Source of the DNA: Flavipsychrobacter sp.
GTDB lineage: Bacteria > Bacteroidota > Bacteroidia > Chitinophagales > Chitinophagaceae
Reading direction: 5' to 3'
DNA: 64,000 bases
NCBI GenBank assembly: GCA_016786665.1
Contig: JAEUVZ010000026.1
Location: 47,325-111,324 of the forward strand
The translations under genes were made by a program, and so were the position numbers. The notes under the pieces were generated by a model. It was not told the origin of the DNA. It saw only the letters and a program-made list of their open reading frames with translations, and searched no databases. Below, piece after piece: positions 36,059-44,251 of this stretch (position 1 is the first letter of the stretch; the number at the start of each line of letters is the position of its first letter).

Positions 36059-37804
36059 TTAATTGATCATTACCGAAGCTCCCTTCAGTGCCGCCGAACC
36101 GCTCGAGGAAACCTCCACGGAACTGCTGCCCTTTACGGTAGCCTTGGTACTGGCTTCAGCCTCAAATTCCTTTCCGCTGATGCCTATAGTGCCTGATGGC
36201 CCTTCTATCGTAATGTCTTTTATACTCTTTATCACAATTCCATCTTCACTCATGGTTATTTCGTTACCGTTCTGGTCTTTTATCGATACTACTTTCTGGT
36301 CTTCGTCCATCTGCAGGCTGTTCCCGCCGGGCGTCAGCAGCTGAATGATTTTCTTTTCATCATCAAACCACAGCTTCATCTTCTCCCGCGTTACGAAGCC
36401 TTTTTCATGATTGGTATCTTTGGCCTGCACCACGGCGGGCTTGGCCGAGCTATTCATCATACCCAGTATCACGGGGTATCTCGGGTCGTTGTTCACAAAT
36501 CCTACTACCACTTCGTCATCCACCTCAGGACGGAAGAAGCTGCCCCGTTCCTTACCGGCATCCAGCAGTGCGTGGCGTGCCCATACCCCTTGTGCATCAT
36601 TATCTACCATGGGCAACTTCACCAGTACCCGGTCCTCGCCCAGGGGGTCTTCTTCCAGCTGCGCTACTATCCCAACCTGTAGCCCGCTTACGGCAGGCAG
36701 CATACCTTCTGCGGGGAACGAATTCACGTCATGCTCCTTTATAAACCACTCTTGCGACAGGCCAATCTCTATATCGGTCATCCAGTTCCCCTGGTTTATT
36801 TCGTGGCGCACTGCCGACACGAATGCTTTTCCGCTGAAGCGCTCGCCTACCCCCTGCATGTCTATGATGACTCCGGGTTTCAGCTTGTCGGAACCCTGGC
36901 ACTTCAAGCGGCCACGTATCTTGCTTAGGGCCGATTTCTGCTGCAGGCTTTCGGCCCATGCTTTCAGTTCGGGTTCGGTCAGCGAGGTCGACATCTTCAC
37001 ATCCATCGTCTCATCCCCCGTCTTCCCCGAGAGGTCATCTCCCGATACATTACCCTGTTGTTCCAGTCCCGCAGGGGCCTGGCCTTCCGCCTCGGTTGCC
37101 GCTTGTCCGGCCATATCCCAGCCACTTGCTTTCACCTCCTGGAATTGGTGACGGGCGTCCATCTCCGCATCAAACTCTATAATATTCACCCCAAGCCGTA
37201 GTTCCATCACCGCCGCTCCGCCCAGCTCCGGCTTACCTATCTTAATTTTGTCCGTGTCGGTAATCACCAGCATGCCATTGGCCTCCGCCCGGCTCACTAT
37301 CATATCCCAATCGGTGCAGTTGTATTGCACCATTTCCGGGTGCTCCACCGGTGTGTCGGCTACATCTGCGTCCACGCCGTATGCCTGCAACAGGGAGGTA
37401 AACAGGTCGCTGTCCTTCCGCCCGGTAAATATTTTATTCTTTCGCGCCTTTGTGGCCTTCACCGCGGAATGTCGGCAATCCACGGTCAGGAATGTAGAAC
37501 CGGTACCCTGTAATTTCAGGGACTGTTTCACTACTATACCTTTAAAGATGGGCACATTCTGGCCTTTATAACCGGCGGCGATTTCTATCTCAGAACCAGG
37601 AAGAAAGTCGGCCTTATTACTCAGCGGAAAATCGCCCGTAGCCGGTTCCCCATCCAGGAAGATGAGGCGCGCCAGCGACAGCCGGTTAACAGTGCTGTTC
37701 ACCACCAGCGACACCATATTGTAGTCGGCCGGCATTACAGCGCCATTCACCTTCACTTCCAGCGATGGTGTATCCGTATTGCTATTTTGTCCACTTTCGG
37801 GCAT
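36059..37804 (-). CDS. VgrG/Afp8-like central spike protein
   Basis: A 581-residue spike. The N-terminal two thirds is the gp27/phage-late-control-D-like hub (LEVKVNGAVMPADYNMVSLVVNST... GYKGQNVPIFKGIV). From about 385 comes the gp5-type OB-fold (VGIVAQLEEDPLGEDRVLVKLPMVD... VWARHALLDAG...RGSFFRPEVDDEVVVGFVNNDPRYPVILG). The C-terminal 110 residues form the beta-helical needle with short strands (IVIKSIKDITIEGP, GTIGISGKEFE, ATVKGSSSVEVSS). No toxin extension follows the needle. The start codon follows directly on the stop of the Afp7-like gene. The size is normal for eCIS spikes. Confidence 0.95.
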   Translation of the reverse strand: MPESGQNSNTDTPSLEVKVNGAVMPADYNMVSLVVNSTVNRLSLARLIFLDGEPATGDFPLSNKADFLPGSEIEIAAGYKGQNVPIFKGIVVKQSLKLQGTGSTFLTVDCRHSAVKATKARKNKIFTGRKDSDLFTSLLQAYGVDADVADTPVEHPEMVQYNCTDWDMIVSRAEANGMLVITDTDKIKIGKPELGGAAVMELRLGVNIIEFDAEMDARHQFQEVKASGWDMAGQAATEAEGQAPAGLEQQGNVSGDDLSGKTGDETMDVKMSTSLTEPELKAWAESLQQKSALSKIRGRLKCQGSDKLKPGVIIDMQGVGERFSGKAFVSAVRHEINQGNWMTDIEIGLSQEWFIKEHDVNSFPAEGMLPAVSGLQVGIVAQLEEDPLGEDRVLVKLPMVDNDAQGVWARHALLDAGKERGSFFRPEVDDEVVVGFVNNDPRYPVILGMMNSSAKPAVVQAKDTNHEKGFVTREKMKLWFDDEKKIIQLLTPGGNSLQMDEDQKVVSIKDQNGNEITMSEDGIVIKSIKDITIEGPSGTIGISGKEFEAEASTKATVKGSSSVEVSSSGSAALKGASVMIN

Positions 37805-38497
37805 CTACTTATCACTGGTTAGTGGTGGAAAATATAATCTTTGCCCGGTCTTCAGTTTCCGGAAATTCACCAGTCCGTTGGCGCGGGCCACGTCCAGGTA
37901 ATAATCATTGCTCTCGTATATACGCTGTGCCAGGGCGGGCAGGCGCTCTTTATCTTTTACCAGGCGGTAGTGGGTGATGTCGGGCGACTGTGCCTTGTCG
38001 GTGAGCACCCGCTTCTGGTCGTTTACAAAGCCCAGGAACTTCGCGGTTATCTTCGCCCTTAGCGGACGACCATCGCTGCGAAACAAGGTAAAAGCTACAT
38101 CAGCATCCTTCAGCACACAGTCAAATACCAGGTAGCTCCATACTATCCGCAGGTAGTTGTTCTTATGCTTGCTCCCTTCGTAGCTATATGCCAGTTTCAG
38201 GAAGTCATCCACCTTCTGGTCTACAAACACGCCTTCTTCATTCTCCACGCCGGTGCAGTCCAGGAAGAACTCCAGGTTCAGCTCCTGTTGCTTCATGTTA
38301 GAGAACTTAGGCGCAGAAGGAGACGAACCCGCCGGAGCCTTCTTGTCATATTCTATCTCGTACTTCAGGTTGTACTTAGACGGATTGAACATGGCCGTAA
38401 AGGTCTCTTCCCGCTTCTTATCCTGGGCAAACGTCTCACTGTCATACGCTTCGATAGTGAGCTTCACCAACTGGCCCGATTTCGCTTGTTCTGACAT
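37805..38497 (-). CDS. eCIS hub adaptor with LysM-like C-terminus (Afp7-like)
   Basis: A 230-residue protein. The N-terminal domain carries ETFTAMFNPSKYNLKYEIEYDKK, the hallmark of CIS tube-initiation/Afp7 proteins. The C-terminal 55 residues are a LysM-like fold: HYRLVKDKERLPALAQRIYESNDYYLDVARANGLVNFRKLKTGQRLYFPP. In related phage and eCIS baseplates this protein joins tube and spike. Its ATG shares one base with the TGA of the small DUF5908 gene (TGATG), and its own stop touches the ATG of the VgrG gene, so three genes are translationally linked. Confidence 0.93.
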   Translation of the reverse strand: MSEQAKSGQLVKLTIEAYDSETFAQDKKREETFTAMFNPSKYNLKYEIEYDKKAPAGSSPSAPKFSNMKQQELNLEFFLDCTGVENEEGVFVDQKVDDFLKLAYSYEGSKHKNNYLRIVWSYLVFDCVLKDADVAFTLFRSDGRPLRAKITAKFLGFVNDQKRVLTDKAQSPDITHYRLVKDKERLPALAQRIYESNDYYLDVARANGLVNFRKLKTGQRLYFPPLTSDK

Positions 38498-38667
38498 CAG
38501 CGTTCCTTTTTGTCGTTAATGATCTGCATTACCTGGCTGATACATTCCTTTACTATTTCTTCCTTAGGTACTGGTTCCTGCTCGCCGGAGGTGGCATTAT
38601 TGCTGCCTCCCTGGTTGGGGTTCCCCACTGTGGCACGAATCACCAATTCCCTTATTTCTACCGGCAT
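38497..38667 (-). CDS. DUF5908 family small eCIS protein (56 aa)
   Basis: A short gene easily missed because of its size. It encodes 56 residues starting MPVEIRELVIRATV, the conserved N-terminal signature of DUF5908, followed by a polar Gly/Asn/Gln linker and a C-terminal helix (KEEIVKECISQVMQIINDKK). It lies exactly between the second tube gene (stop, one base, ATG) and the Afp7-like gene (TGATG overlap), the same slot where other eCIS clusters carry such a mini-protein (Afp6/Pvc6 position). Function is unknown; an assembly or docking role with the tube/baseplate is only inferred from place. Confidence 0.85.
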   Translation of the reverse strand: MPVEIRELVIRATVGNPNQGGSNNATSGEQEPVPKEEIVKECISQVMQIINDKKER

Positions 38668-38668
38668 A

Positions 38669-39127
38669 CTATGCTTTCTGTTGTTTGTAATAATTGTAGC
38701 TCAGTTCCAGAGTTTCAATCACCAGTTCGTTTGCCTGTGCTTTCAGGTCAGAGGTCGCCCATTTTACCGGCCAGCACTTCACAAACTCCCATGTTACCAA
38801 TGGTTCATGATCGGGATTCAGCAAGGTCACGGTAATATCCACCGGCTTGAAGTCGAAATTGTCAATAGCGTCCCTGGCCCATTCTATTACCTTAGAATCA
38901 GGCTTCATCCCGCGTTTCAATACAAGGTTCGGGTATTTGGCGCCTTTGGGGAAACGGTACACAAAGCGGTTCTCGCCACCCTCTGTAAATTCCTCCGTGG
39001 TCATCTCCTTGTTCAATCCGGAAATTTCCTGGAAGTTGATCTCCGATTTCGCGCTCTGGTCGCCAAACTTAAACTCGGCCTTGAAATGAAACCCGACCGG
39101 CGGATATTCCATTTCATTGTCTGCCAT
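38669..39127 (-). CDS. gp19-like inner tube protein (Afp5-like)
   Basis: A 152-residue tail-tube protein. The T4 gp19 family pattern is visible: PPVGFHFKAEF, FQEISGLNKEMTTEEFTEGGENRFVYRFP, YPNLVLKRGM, VTVTLLNPDHEPLVTWEFVKCWPVKW and a final LSYNYY strand. It stands second behind another tube protein. By analogy with Afp1/Afp5, one of the two polymerises as the tube and the other (this one, nearest the baseplate genes) may start it at the baseplate. Three bases separate it from the first tube gene. No toxin or linker is attached. Confidence 0.92.
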   Translation of the reverse strand: MADNEMEYPPVGFHFKAEFKFGDQSAKSEINFQEISGLNKEMTTEEFTEGGENRFVYRFPKGAKYPNLVLKRGMKPDSKVIEWARDAIDNFDFKPVDITVTLLNPDHEPLVTWEFVKCWPVKWATSDLKAQANELVIETLELSYNYYKQQKA

Positions 39128-39129
39128 GC

Positions 39130-39564
39130 TTACGCTGCTTCTATTGAGAATCCTTCGTGCGCCAGCTCAACCGACTCAATAGCCACCTCGTTACCACTGG
39201 CCTTCAGGCCGGGGCCTTCCAGCTTTACGGGAAACGCCTGCTTCACTTTCCATATCATTACCGGGTTATGCTCCTCGTTCAGCAGCTTGATAGTAATATC
39301 GCGGCGCTCTATGGTGTTCATCTTCACGGTATTCAGCCAGGCGAACAGTTCGTTGTCGCCACTGAACACGCCGCGCTTCAGCGTGATGTTGTTAAACTTC
39401 TGGATACCCGGCATCTTGCGCACATGAAATTCAGGGCTGGCACCGTCGCGGTACTCTATGGCCTGTATTTCGTAGGTCAAGCCGGACACTTCCGTAAATC
39501 CTATATTAGAACCGCCCCAGTCCACTATGAAGTGAAACACCGGCAATGGATAATTTGCTGCCAT
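39130..39564 (-). CDS. gp19-like inner tube protein (Afp1-like)
   Basis: A 144-residue tube protein paralogous to its downstream neighbour: YPLPVFHFIVDWGG, FTEVSGLTYEIQAIEYRDG, FNNITLKRGVF, RRDITIKLLNEEHNPVMIWKVKQAFPVKLEG. The shared LKRG and NxEHxPxxxWxV blocks show the common gp19 fold. It follows the sheath gene after 52 bases and is probably the main tube subunit that stacks into hexameric rings inside the sheath. The gap before it is the largest within the structural part and might hold its own ribosome-entry site. Confidence 0.93.
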   Translation of the reverse strand: MAANYPLPVFHFIVDWGGSNIGFTEVSGLTYEIQAIEYRDGASPEFHVRKMPGIQKFNNITLKRGVFSGDNELFAWLNTVKMNTIERRDITIKLLNEEHNPVMIWKVKQAFPVKLEGPGLKASGNEVAIESVELAHEGFSIEAA

Positions 39565-39616
39565 TTTAAGTATGTTTTAGTTGTTAACTGTTTTTTTTGA
39601 TGTCTTGATTAATGAA

Positions 39617-41752
39617 CTAAGAGGTCTGCACTTTGTGAGAGAACTCCAGGATAATGAACTCAGCAGGACGTACTACTGCCATACCTATCTTCACTATCAT
39701 ACGGCCCTCCAGTATATCCACAAAGGTCATGGTCTTGTTCAGCCCTACTTCTACAAAGAACGCTTCCTCCGGCTTGGCCCCGGCCAATGCGCCCTGGCGC
39801 CACAGCAGCGTGAGGTAGTTCTCTACCATGCTCTTCACCTTTACCCAGGTATTGGCATCATTGGGCTCAAAAACCGCCCACGAGGTAGATTTCTTAACCG
39901 ACTCCTCCACCATATTAAAGAAGCGGCGCACCGATACATACCTCCATTCATTATCATTACCGGCAAGCGTGCGCGCACCCCAAACCATGGTGCCCTTTCC
40001 GCTGAACACGCGTATAGCGTTGATAGACTTACCTGCGTTTACATCTACATTCAGGCCGTCTTGTATGTTATCGGTTATGTTCACCAGCGTTCCCGTCGCA
40101 TAGTTAATGCTTACATTGGCGGGGGCTTTCCATACTCCCCTCTCGTTGTCTACACGGGCGTACACACCAGCCACAGCGCCCGATGGAGGCAATATGGTCA
40201 GGTTGTTGTTTATGCTGTCTACTATATTCTTGTACACAGGCCACATTTTCAGCAGCGACTCTTCCTTGGTCTTTTCCAGCGCTTTACCATAGGCCTGTAT
40301 GCTGCGCACTATGTTGTTCAGGAACGAGAAGAGGTCTTTGAAGCTGGCCACCGCCGTTTTTATGTTATTGAGGCGGGCGGCATCATTGGCGGCGGCACCC
40401 ATAGAGGCGGCTCCTGCCGGCATGGTATATGTTTCAAAGGTCATGGCCGGTGCTGCGGTAGTAAGTACGGCATCGGAGAAAACCTTGTTGGCGCCCGCTA
40501 TCATATCAGCATTCCAGTCAGCCACCTTCTTGAACTGCGCGGTGATTTCGGTAGACGCGGCCGCCGGCAATGCCGCCGGGGGCATTGGGTTAAAGCCCAG
40601 CGCATTGTGCGTAAAGGTGACCAGTTCATCGCTTTGCATGTAGGCGGCATCCTTATAGCCAAAGTCATCTATAAACACGATGAGGTTGTAGAGCTGTATG
40701 AGCAGTTTTTTCATTTCCGCGGCCGCCTGGTTGGTCTTGGTCGTCTTCGCTCCGGCATTCGATTCGGCTTCAGCTGCGGCCACTTTAGTGTTGGTAGACT
40801 GTACTGCCAGGTCGAACGCCCCTTCCAGCGAGGTAAGCGTACCCGTATAGCCATCCGCCTTTATAGCGGCGCTGCTGAGCGCCGTGGTAATGATGGACTG
40901 CATCTTGTCATTGTCGGCCGATATGTTGTTCAGGTCGTCTATCAGCCCCTTGATAGCTGCGGTATCTGCCACGGAGAATCCTGACACCAGGCTCTTGAGG
41001 TCTATCACCACGTTAGAACCCGCCTTCACTATCTTGTTCTTTATATCGCGGTAGTGTACGTCTTTCTTCATGTTCACCTTCAGCCAGGGCGTGTACGCCG
41101 CGCCATACTTCAGGTTATTCATCCCTATATTATCCCGGAACTCCTGCACCTTAGCGGTAAGTTCTGTTTTGTCAGAAGCTTTCACTATGTCCAGTATCGC
41201 TACCCGGTCCATCAGCGCCGCAGATTGCGTCAGTGCATCCGACTGCAATTTGTACAGGTCAGCCGCGGGGGAAAGCGAAACCGCATCGGGGAAGACGATC
41301 ATGGTAGGCTCATCTATTTCGTTCAGTACTTCCAGTCCGCCCCTCAGGCCGGTGGTATTGGTGCCGTAAGAGATGGCCTCGCTGTAGTTGCCCACACTGA
41401 TAATGTAGCAATCACCGCCTCCATTCGCATAAAACAGTTGCATAGAGCTATACAGGTAGTACAGCAGTTTGTTCTCCGCTTTCACTACCTGCCCGTTCGC
41501 ATCCAGTTCCACCCCAAACCCCGTAGCCACATCAAATATCAACTGGGGGCCTTTACCGAAATACAGCTCAAACTCCACCATAGAGCTGATCTTCTTGTAC
41601 TTCATTGTAAGAGACTCACCATTGGTCTCCTCCGCCTTTTCGGTGTACCCGACAAATGCAGGAATCGCAGTAGGCACCTGTGCCACTGAAGGGGGAAAGA
41701 TGGAAACCTCGTTCACATACACCCCGGGTGTTTTAATTGATGTGTAAACCAT
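39617..41752 (-). CDS. contractile sheath protein with large internal insertion (Afp2/3/4-like)
   Basis: A 711-residue sheath, much longer than the 350-500 residues usual in eCIS. The N-terminal part is ordinary (KTPGVYVNEVS, AIPAFVGYTEKA, and AAYTPWLKV ending at 226). The C-terminal domain at 527-711 is ordinary too (AGVYARVDNERGVWKAPAN, GKGTMVWGARTL, RRFFNMVEESVKKS, VRPAEFIILEFSHK). Between them (about 228-518) lies an Ala/Lys/Asp-rich, mostly helical insertion where other sheaths have a short loop, so it probably forms an outward-facing decoration. The cluster has only this one sheath gene, whereas Afp has three. The gene lies 33 bases after the preceding one. Confidence 0.94.
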   Translation of the reverse strand: MVYTSIKTPGVYVNEVSIFPPSVAQVPTAIPAFVGYTEKAEETNGESLTMKYKKISSMVEFELYFGKGPQLIFDVATGFGVELDANGQVVKAENKLLYYLYSSMQLFYANGGGDCYIISVGNYSEAISYGTNTTGLRGGLEVLNEIDEPTMIVFPDAVSLSPAADLYKLQSDALTQSAALMDRVAILDIVKASDKTELTAKVQEFRDNIGMNNLKYGAAYTPWLKVNMKKDVHYRDIKNKIVKAGSNVVIDLKSLVSGFSVADTAAIKGLIDDLNNISADNDKMQSIITTALSSAAIKADGYTGTLTSLEGAFDLAVQSTNTKVAAAEAESNAGAKTTKTNQAAAEMKKLLIQLYNLIVFIDDFGYKDAAYMQSDELVTFTHNALGFNPMPPAALPAAASTEITAQFKKVADWNADMIAGANKVFSDAVLTTAAPAMTFETYTMPAGAASMGAAANDAARLNNIKTAVASFKDLFSFLNNIVRSIQAYGKALEKTKEESLLKMWPVYKNIVDSINNNLTILPPSGAVAGVYARVDNERGVWKAPANVSINYATGTLVNITDNIQDGLNVDVNAGKSINAIRVFSGKGTMVWGARTLAGNDNEWRYVSVRRFFNMVEESVKKSTSWAVFEPNDANTWVKVKSMVENYLTLLWRQGALAGAKPEEAFFVEVGLNKTMTFVDILEGRMIVKIGMAVVRPAEFIILEFSHKVQTS

Positions 41753-41785
41753 TTGATACGTTTTTTGCGATGAAAATTTTTGATG

Positions 41786-42844
41786 TTATATGTTTACAAT
41801 TATTCTTGTTGCTAAGGCGCTGCCCTCTTTCACTATCGTTCGCGCCGATGGGCCGGGCAAGTTGGCCAGTACATCGGTGGGGGTCACCAGGTCGGGTGTC
41901 ACCAACCGCAGCCTCATAGGCCGCTGCGAGAAAAGAAGTGGATTGTCCGATTTAAACTTCACATAGCCCGCCGCATCATCAGCGGTCACCACGGTAAAGG
42001 TCTGCACCGGCTCCGCGCCCACCGGCTCGTGTTTTATGAACAACTGGCTGGCCAGCAGGGTGGCCATAGGCTTGGGGCGCAGGTACACCTCATACACCCA
42101 CTCCGTAGGCCGTGCGGCCAGCTGTACCCGGTAATGCTGCAGCGGGGCTACCCCTGTCCACGCGGCGTCGCCCCGGTAAGTGATCTCCACCAGCGCGAAC
42201 GTACCAGGCCGGTAGTCGGCGGTGCAATAAGCAACCTCATCGCTGTCACCGCTGTTCTTGCGGTGGCGAAGGGTATAAAGCCCGTCGGCCGCCGTGGTAA
42301 GATCTACCGGCACCCCTTCCGGCTTATCTGCCTCTTCATCATCTGCCCTTGCCCTTATCGCTACCGATTTCAGCAGCGCACCGGCGGCATCCAGTACTTC
42401 CAGCACACTCTGCTCCGCCTGGAGCGGCACATCGTGCACAAATTTCAGTGGCCGGTGCAGCACGGAGTTGTTCAGCGCCCCGTTCAGCAAACTGATATCC
42501 CCGGTAGTATTGTACACCGTATTCTTCAGGAAGAAAACGCGGTCCTGTTTCCAGCCATTCACATCGGCGTAGTACCACAGGTCAGGGTTCTGCACTACGG
42601 CGCGGAACAGGAATCGTTCTTCCTGGTTTATCGGTTTAAAAGCGGTAGCGTCATCCGTCAGCGGATTGGCTTCGTAATAAAGTGTGATGCCATCGGCCGA
42701 CGGGCGCGACAGTATATGAAAGCGCGATAGCTGCTTCCGACAAAAAGCAGTAGGCTCCAGCAGCACATCATTGTGCGCCTGCCCATCTACATAATAGGCA
42801 GTGGTAAACCCTACTTTGAATAGTTCTTTGTACCGGAGCTTCAT
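41786..42844 (-). CDS. eCIS protein between cap and sheath genes, unknown function
   Basis: A 352-residue protein with no signal peptide, beta-rich (many strands such as GFTTAYYVDGQ, GLYTLRHRKN, FALVEITYRGD), with regions resembling Ig-like sandwich folds and an ending in RTIVKEGSALATRIIVNI. No domain is recognised by eye. It overlaps the DUF4255 gene by four bases (ATGA), so it is translated with the cap protein. That coupling, and its place ahead of the sheath, suggest it belongs to the distal cap or a cap adaptor, as the extra cap proteins of AlgoCIS do. This is inference. Confidence 0.65.
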   Translation of the reverse strand: MKLRYKELFKVGFTTAYYVDGQAHNDVLLEPTAFCRKQLSRFHILSRPSADGITLYYEANPLTDDATAFKPINQEERFLFRAVVQNPDLWYYADVNGWKQDRVFFLKNTVYNTTGDISLLNGALNNSVLHRPLKFVHDVPLQAEQSVLEVLDAAGALLKSVAIRARADDEEADKPEGVPVDLTTAADGLYTLRHRKNSGDSDEVAYCTADYRPGTFALVEITYRGDAAWTGVAPLQHYRVQLAARPTEWVYEVYLRPKPMATLLASQLFIKHEPVGAEPVQTFTVVTADDAAGYVKFKSDNPLLFSQRPMRLRLVTPDLVTPTDVLANLPGPSARTIVKEGSALATRIIVNI

Positions 42845-43458
42845 CCCTTCTGCTTTTTATCGTCTATGGATATTTCCGTGATGAACGGCGCTTCCGCGGC
42901 GGCCACCGACTCGCGGAATGCCAGCATACGGCACTTGTAGGTCACCGAAGGCAGGTATTTGGCGCCCAGCGTGGCCCAGAGGTGATTGAGCTGCTCAAAG
43001 GTCAGGCTTACCTGGTCTATAATCAGCTTCTCCAGGCCCGCGTTCATCAGGGCGGGATGCTCGTTCCGGGTAAACACATTCCGGTATTGAAAGAAATACA
43101 CCACCTGGTCCAGCAGCATCAGCGAGCGCTCATAGGGAGGCACTACTCCCTGCACTATATCAGAGTACGCCGAGAATTGTATATACAGGTTCAGCTTTAT
43201 ATCCGGGTTCACCACATGCACCTTGTCTTCCGGCGTTCTCAGGTACGGAAGCTGCGACTTGCCAACGGTTTCTTCCTCGGTATTCACCAGGGTCATCAGC
43301 ACATAGTCGCCCCCTATCTTATACAGGTGGTTCTCCTGGTCTACTATATTGGTGAGCACGACAGGGTTCACAAGCGCCCCCGCCGAGTTGAACGGATCCT
43401 TAAGAGTAATAAACGTATTTAGCTCGTCCTTCAGGAAGGACAATGACGAATGTATCAT
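42841..43458 (-). CDS. DUF4255 (Pvc16 N-terminal) cap/terminator protein of the eCIS
   Basis: A 205-residue DUF4255 protein, first gene of the operon. Motifs: IHSSLSFLKDELNTFI at the start, NQENHLYKIGGDYVLMTLVNTEEE in the middle, and LNLYIQFSAYSDIVQGVVPPYERSLMLLDQVVYFFQYRNVF, all typical. Pvc16/Afp16-type proteins cap the distal end of the tube and stop elongation. No -7 box of the standard type was found directly upstream, although the operon must start in the 0.8-kb gap before it. It overlaps the next gene by four bases. Confidence 0.92.
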   Translation of the reverse strand: MIHSSLSFLKDELNTFITLKDPFNSAGALVNPVVLTNIVDQENHLYKIGGDYVLMTLVNTEEETVGKSQLPYLRTPEDKVHVVNPDIKLNLYIQFSAYSDIVQGVVPPYERSLMLLDQVVYFFQYRNVFTRNEHPALMNAGLEKLIIDQVSLTFEQLNHLWATLGAKYLPSVTYKCRMLAFRESVAAAEAPFITEISIDDKKQKG

Positions 43459-44251
43459 ACGTATTGCGTACGTTAAAAAAGTTATTCTACTGGCCTAAAT
43501 AACCGTATACCGATACTGGTAATCGTCTTAATTCCTCTGGCTAAAAAAACTACTGATGTCTCCTCTGTTTATACCGGCGATTGCAAACACCGGACTATAA
43601 ACTTAGATAAAACTTTACACTAAAAAAGTTATCTGCACTCTTTTTTTGTTAATTCATCATTACATAATAAAAGGGTTACCCTTCACCTGCACGAGGAACA
43701 AAAACAGTCAGCGATACACTCTTCCCGCGAAAAGCTTCACCATGCTATACACTATGATTGCCACGGTAATTTAATGGTATCAACCCGGGAAACGCCCACC
43801 AGCAAAGGGTTTCAGAAGACACACTACATCAGCAGCTTCCATCATTTCATTGTTCTGCTACAAATAAAGAACACTGCGAAAACAAAATCAACCGTCAAAC
43901 GACGGAGGCTGATAAATATCAGTTCCGAAAGCACGAACGACAAAGCGGTGATTTCACCTTGCCGGCACACACAACTATTTGATTGTCAACTACGACAACC
44001 TTTCTGCAATAGAAAAACAACCCGTCAAAAATATTTTTAGAAATTTTTACCTGCACACCATGCCACTATAAGTACCCTTTACAAAAAATAGGTAACGAAT
44101 GGGGAGGATGAAATTGAAGCTTTCTGCCTATTTTTAATCAGTGCTGATTTTAGGGGAATGGCGTATGGAAAAAGCTGTTACTAAGAAAAATCTAAATTGC
44201 TTTCCCTCCCAAATACATAGCGATAAATTTCAATCTTTATAACACTTACAT
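43459..44251. other. gene-free 0.8-kb stretch upstream of the eCIS operon
   Basis: No convincing gene on either strand. An open frame of 88 codons at 43774-44040 looks random. A stem-loop CCGTCAAACGACGG lies at 43892-43905, and several A/T tracts occur around 43600-43650. No full TAnnTTTG promoter box was found on the minus strand, only near matches, so the eCIS start site cannot be placed. This is the natural place for the operon's regulatory region. Confidence 0.6.

Larger units (their letters stand above)
17316..43458 (-). other. extracellular contractile injection system (eCIS) gene cluster, 17 genes
   Basis: A continuous minus-strand operon carrying a complete phage-tail-like apparatus: cap (DUF4255), sheath, two tubes, DUF5908, LysM/Afp7, VgrG/Afp8, PAAR, gp25, Afp11- and Afp12-like wedges, tape measure, AAA+ ATPase and a DUF4157 protein. 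There are no T6SS membrane-complex genes (TssJLM) and no phage head, terminase or lysis genes, so this is a free particle of the Afp/PVC/MAC/AlgoCIS class rather than a T6SS or prophage. Junctions are nearly all overlapping or only a few bases wide. Base composition resembles the flanking core genes, which argues for long residence in this lineage. Confidence 0.93.

Noticed and set aside
39581..40984. 467-codon plus-strand frame opposite the sheath
   Set aside because: Antisense to the sheath gene, with His/Tyr/Arg-rich composition typical of shadows.
17316..43458. Type VI secretion system or prophage interpretation of the VgrG/sheath operon
   Set aside because: No TssJLM membrane complex, ClpV or phage head, terminase, portal or lysis genes are present; DUF4255, DUF5908, CIS tape measure and DUF4157 point to eCIS instead.
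43774..44040. 88-codon plus-strand frame in the eCIS upstream gap
   Set aside because: Random-looking composition, no signal peptide, domain or start context, and no conserved neighbour.
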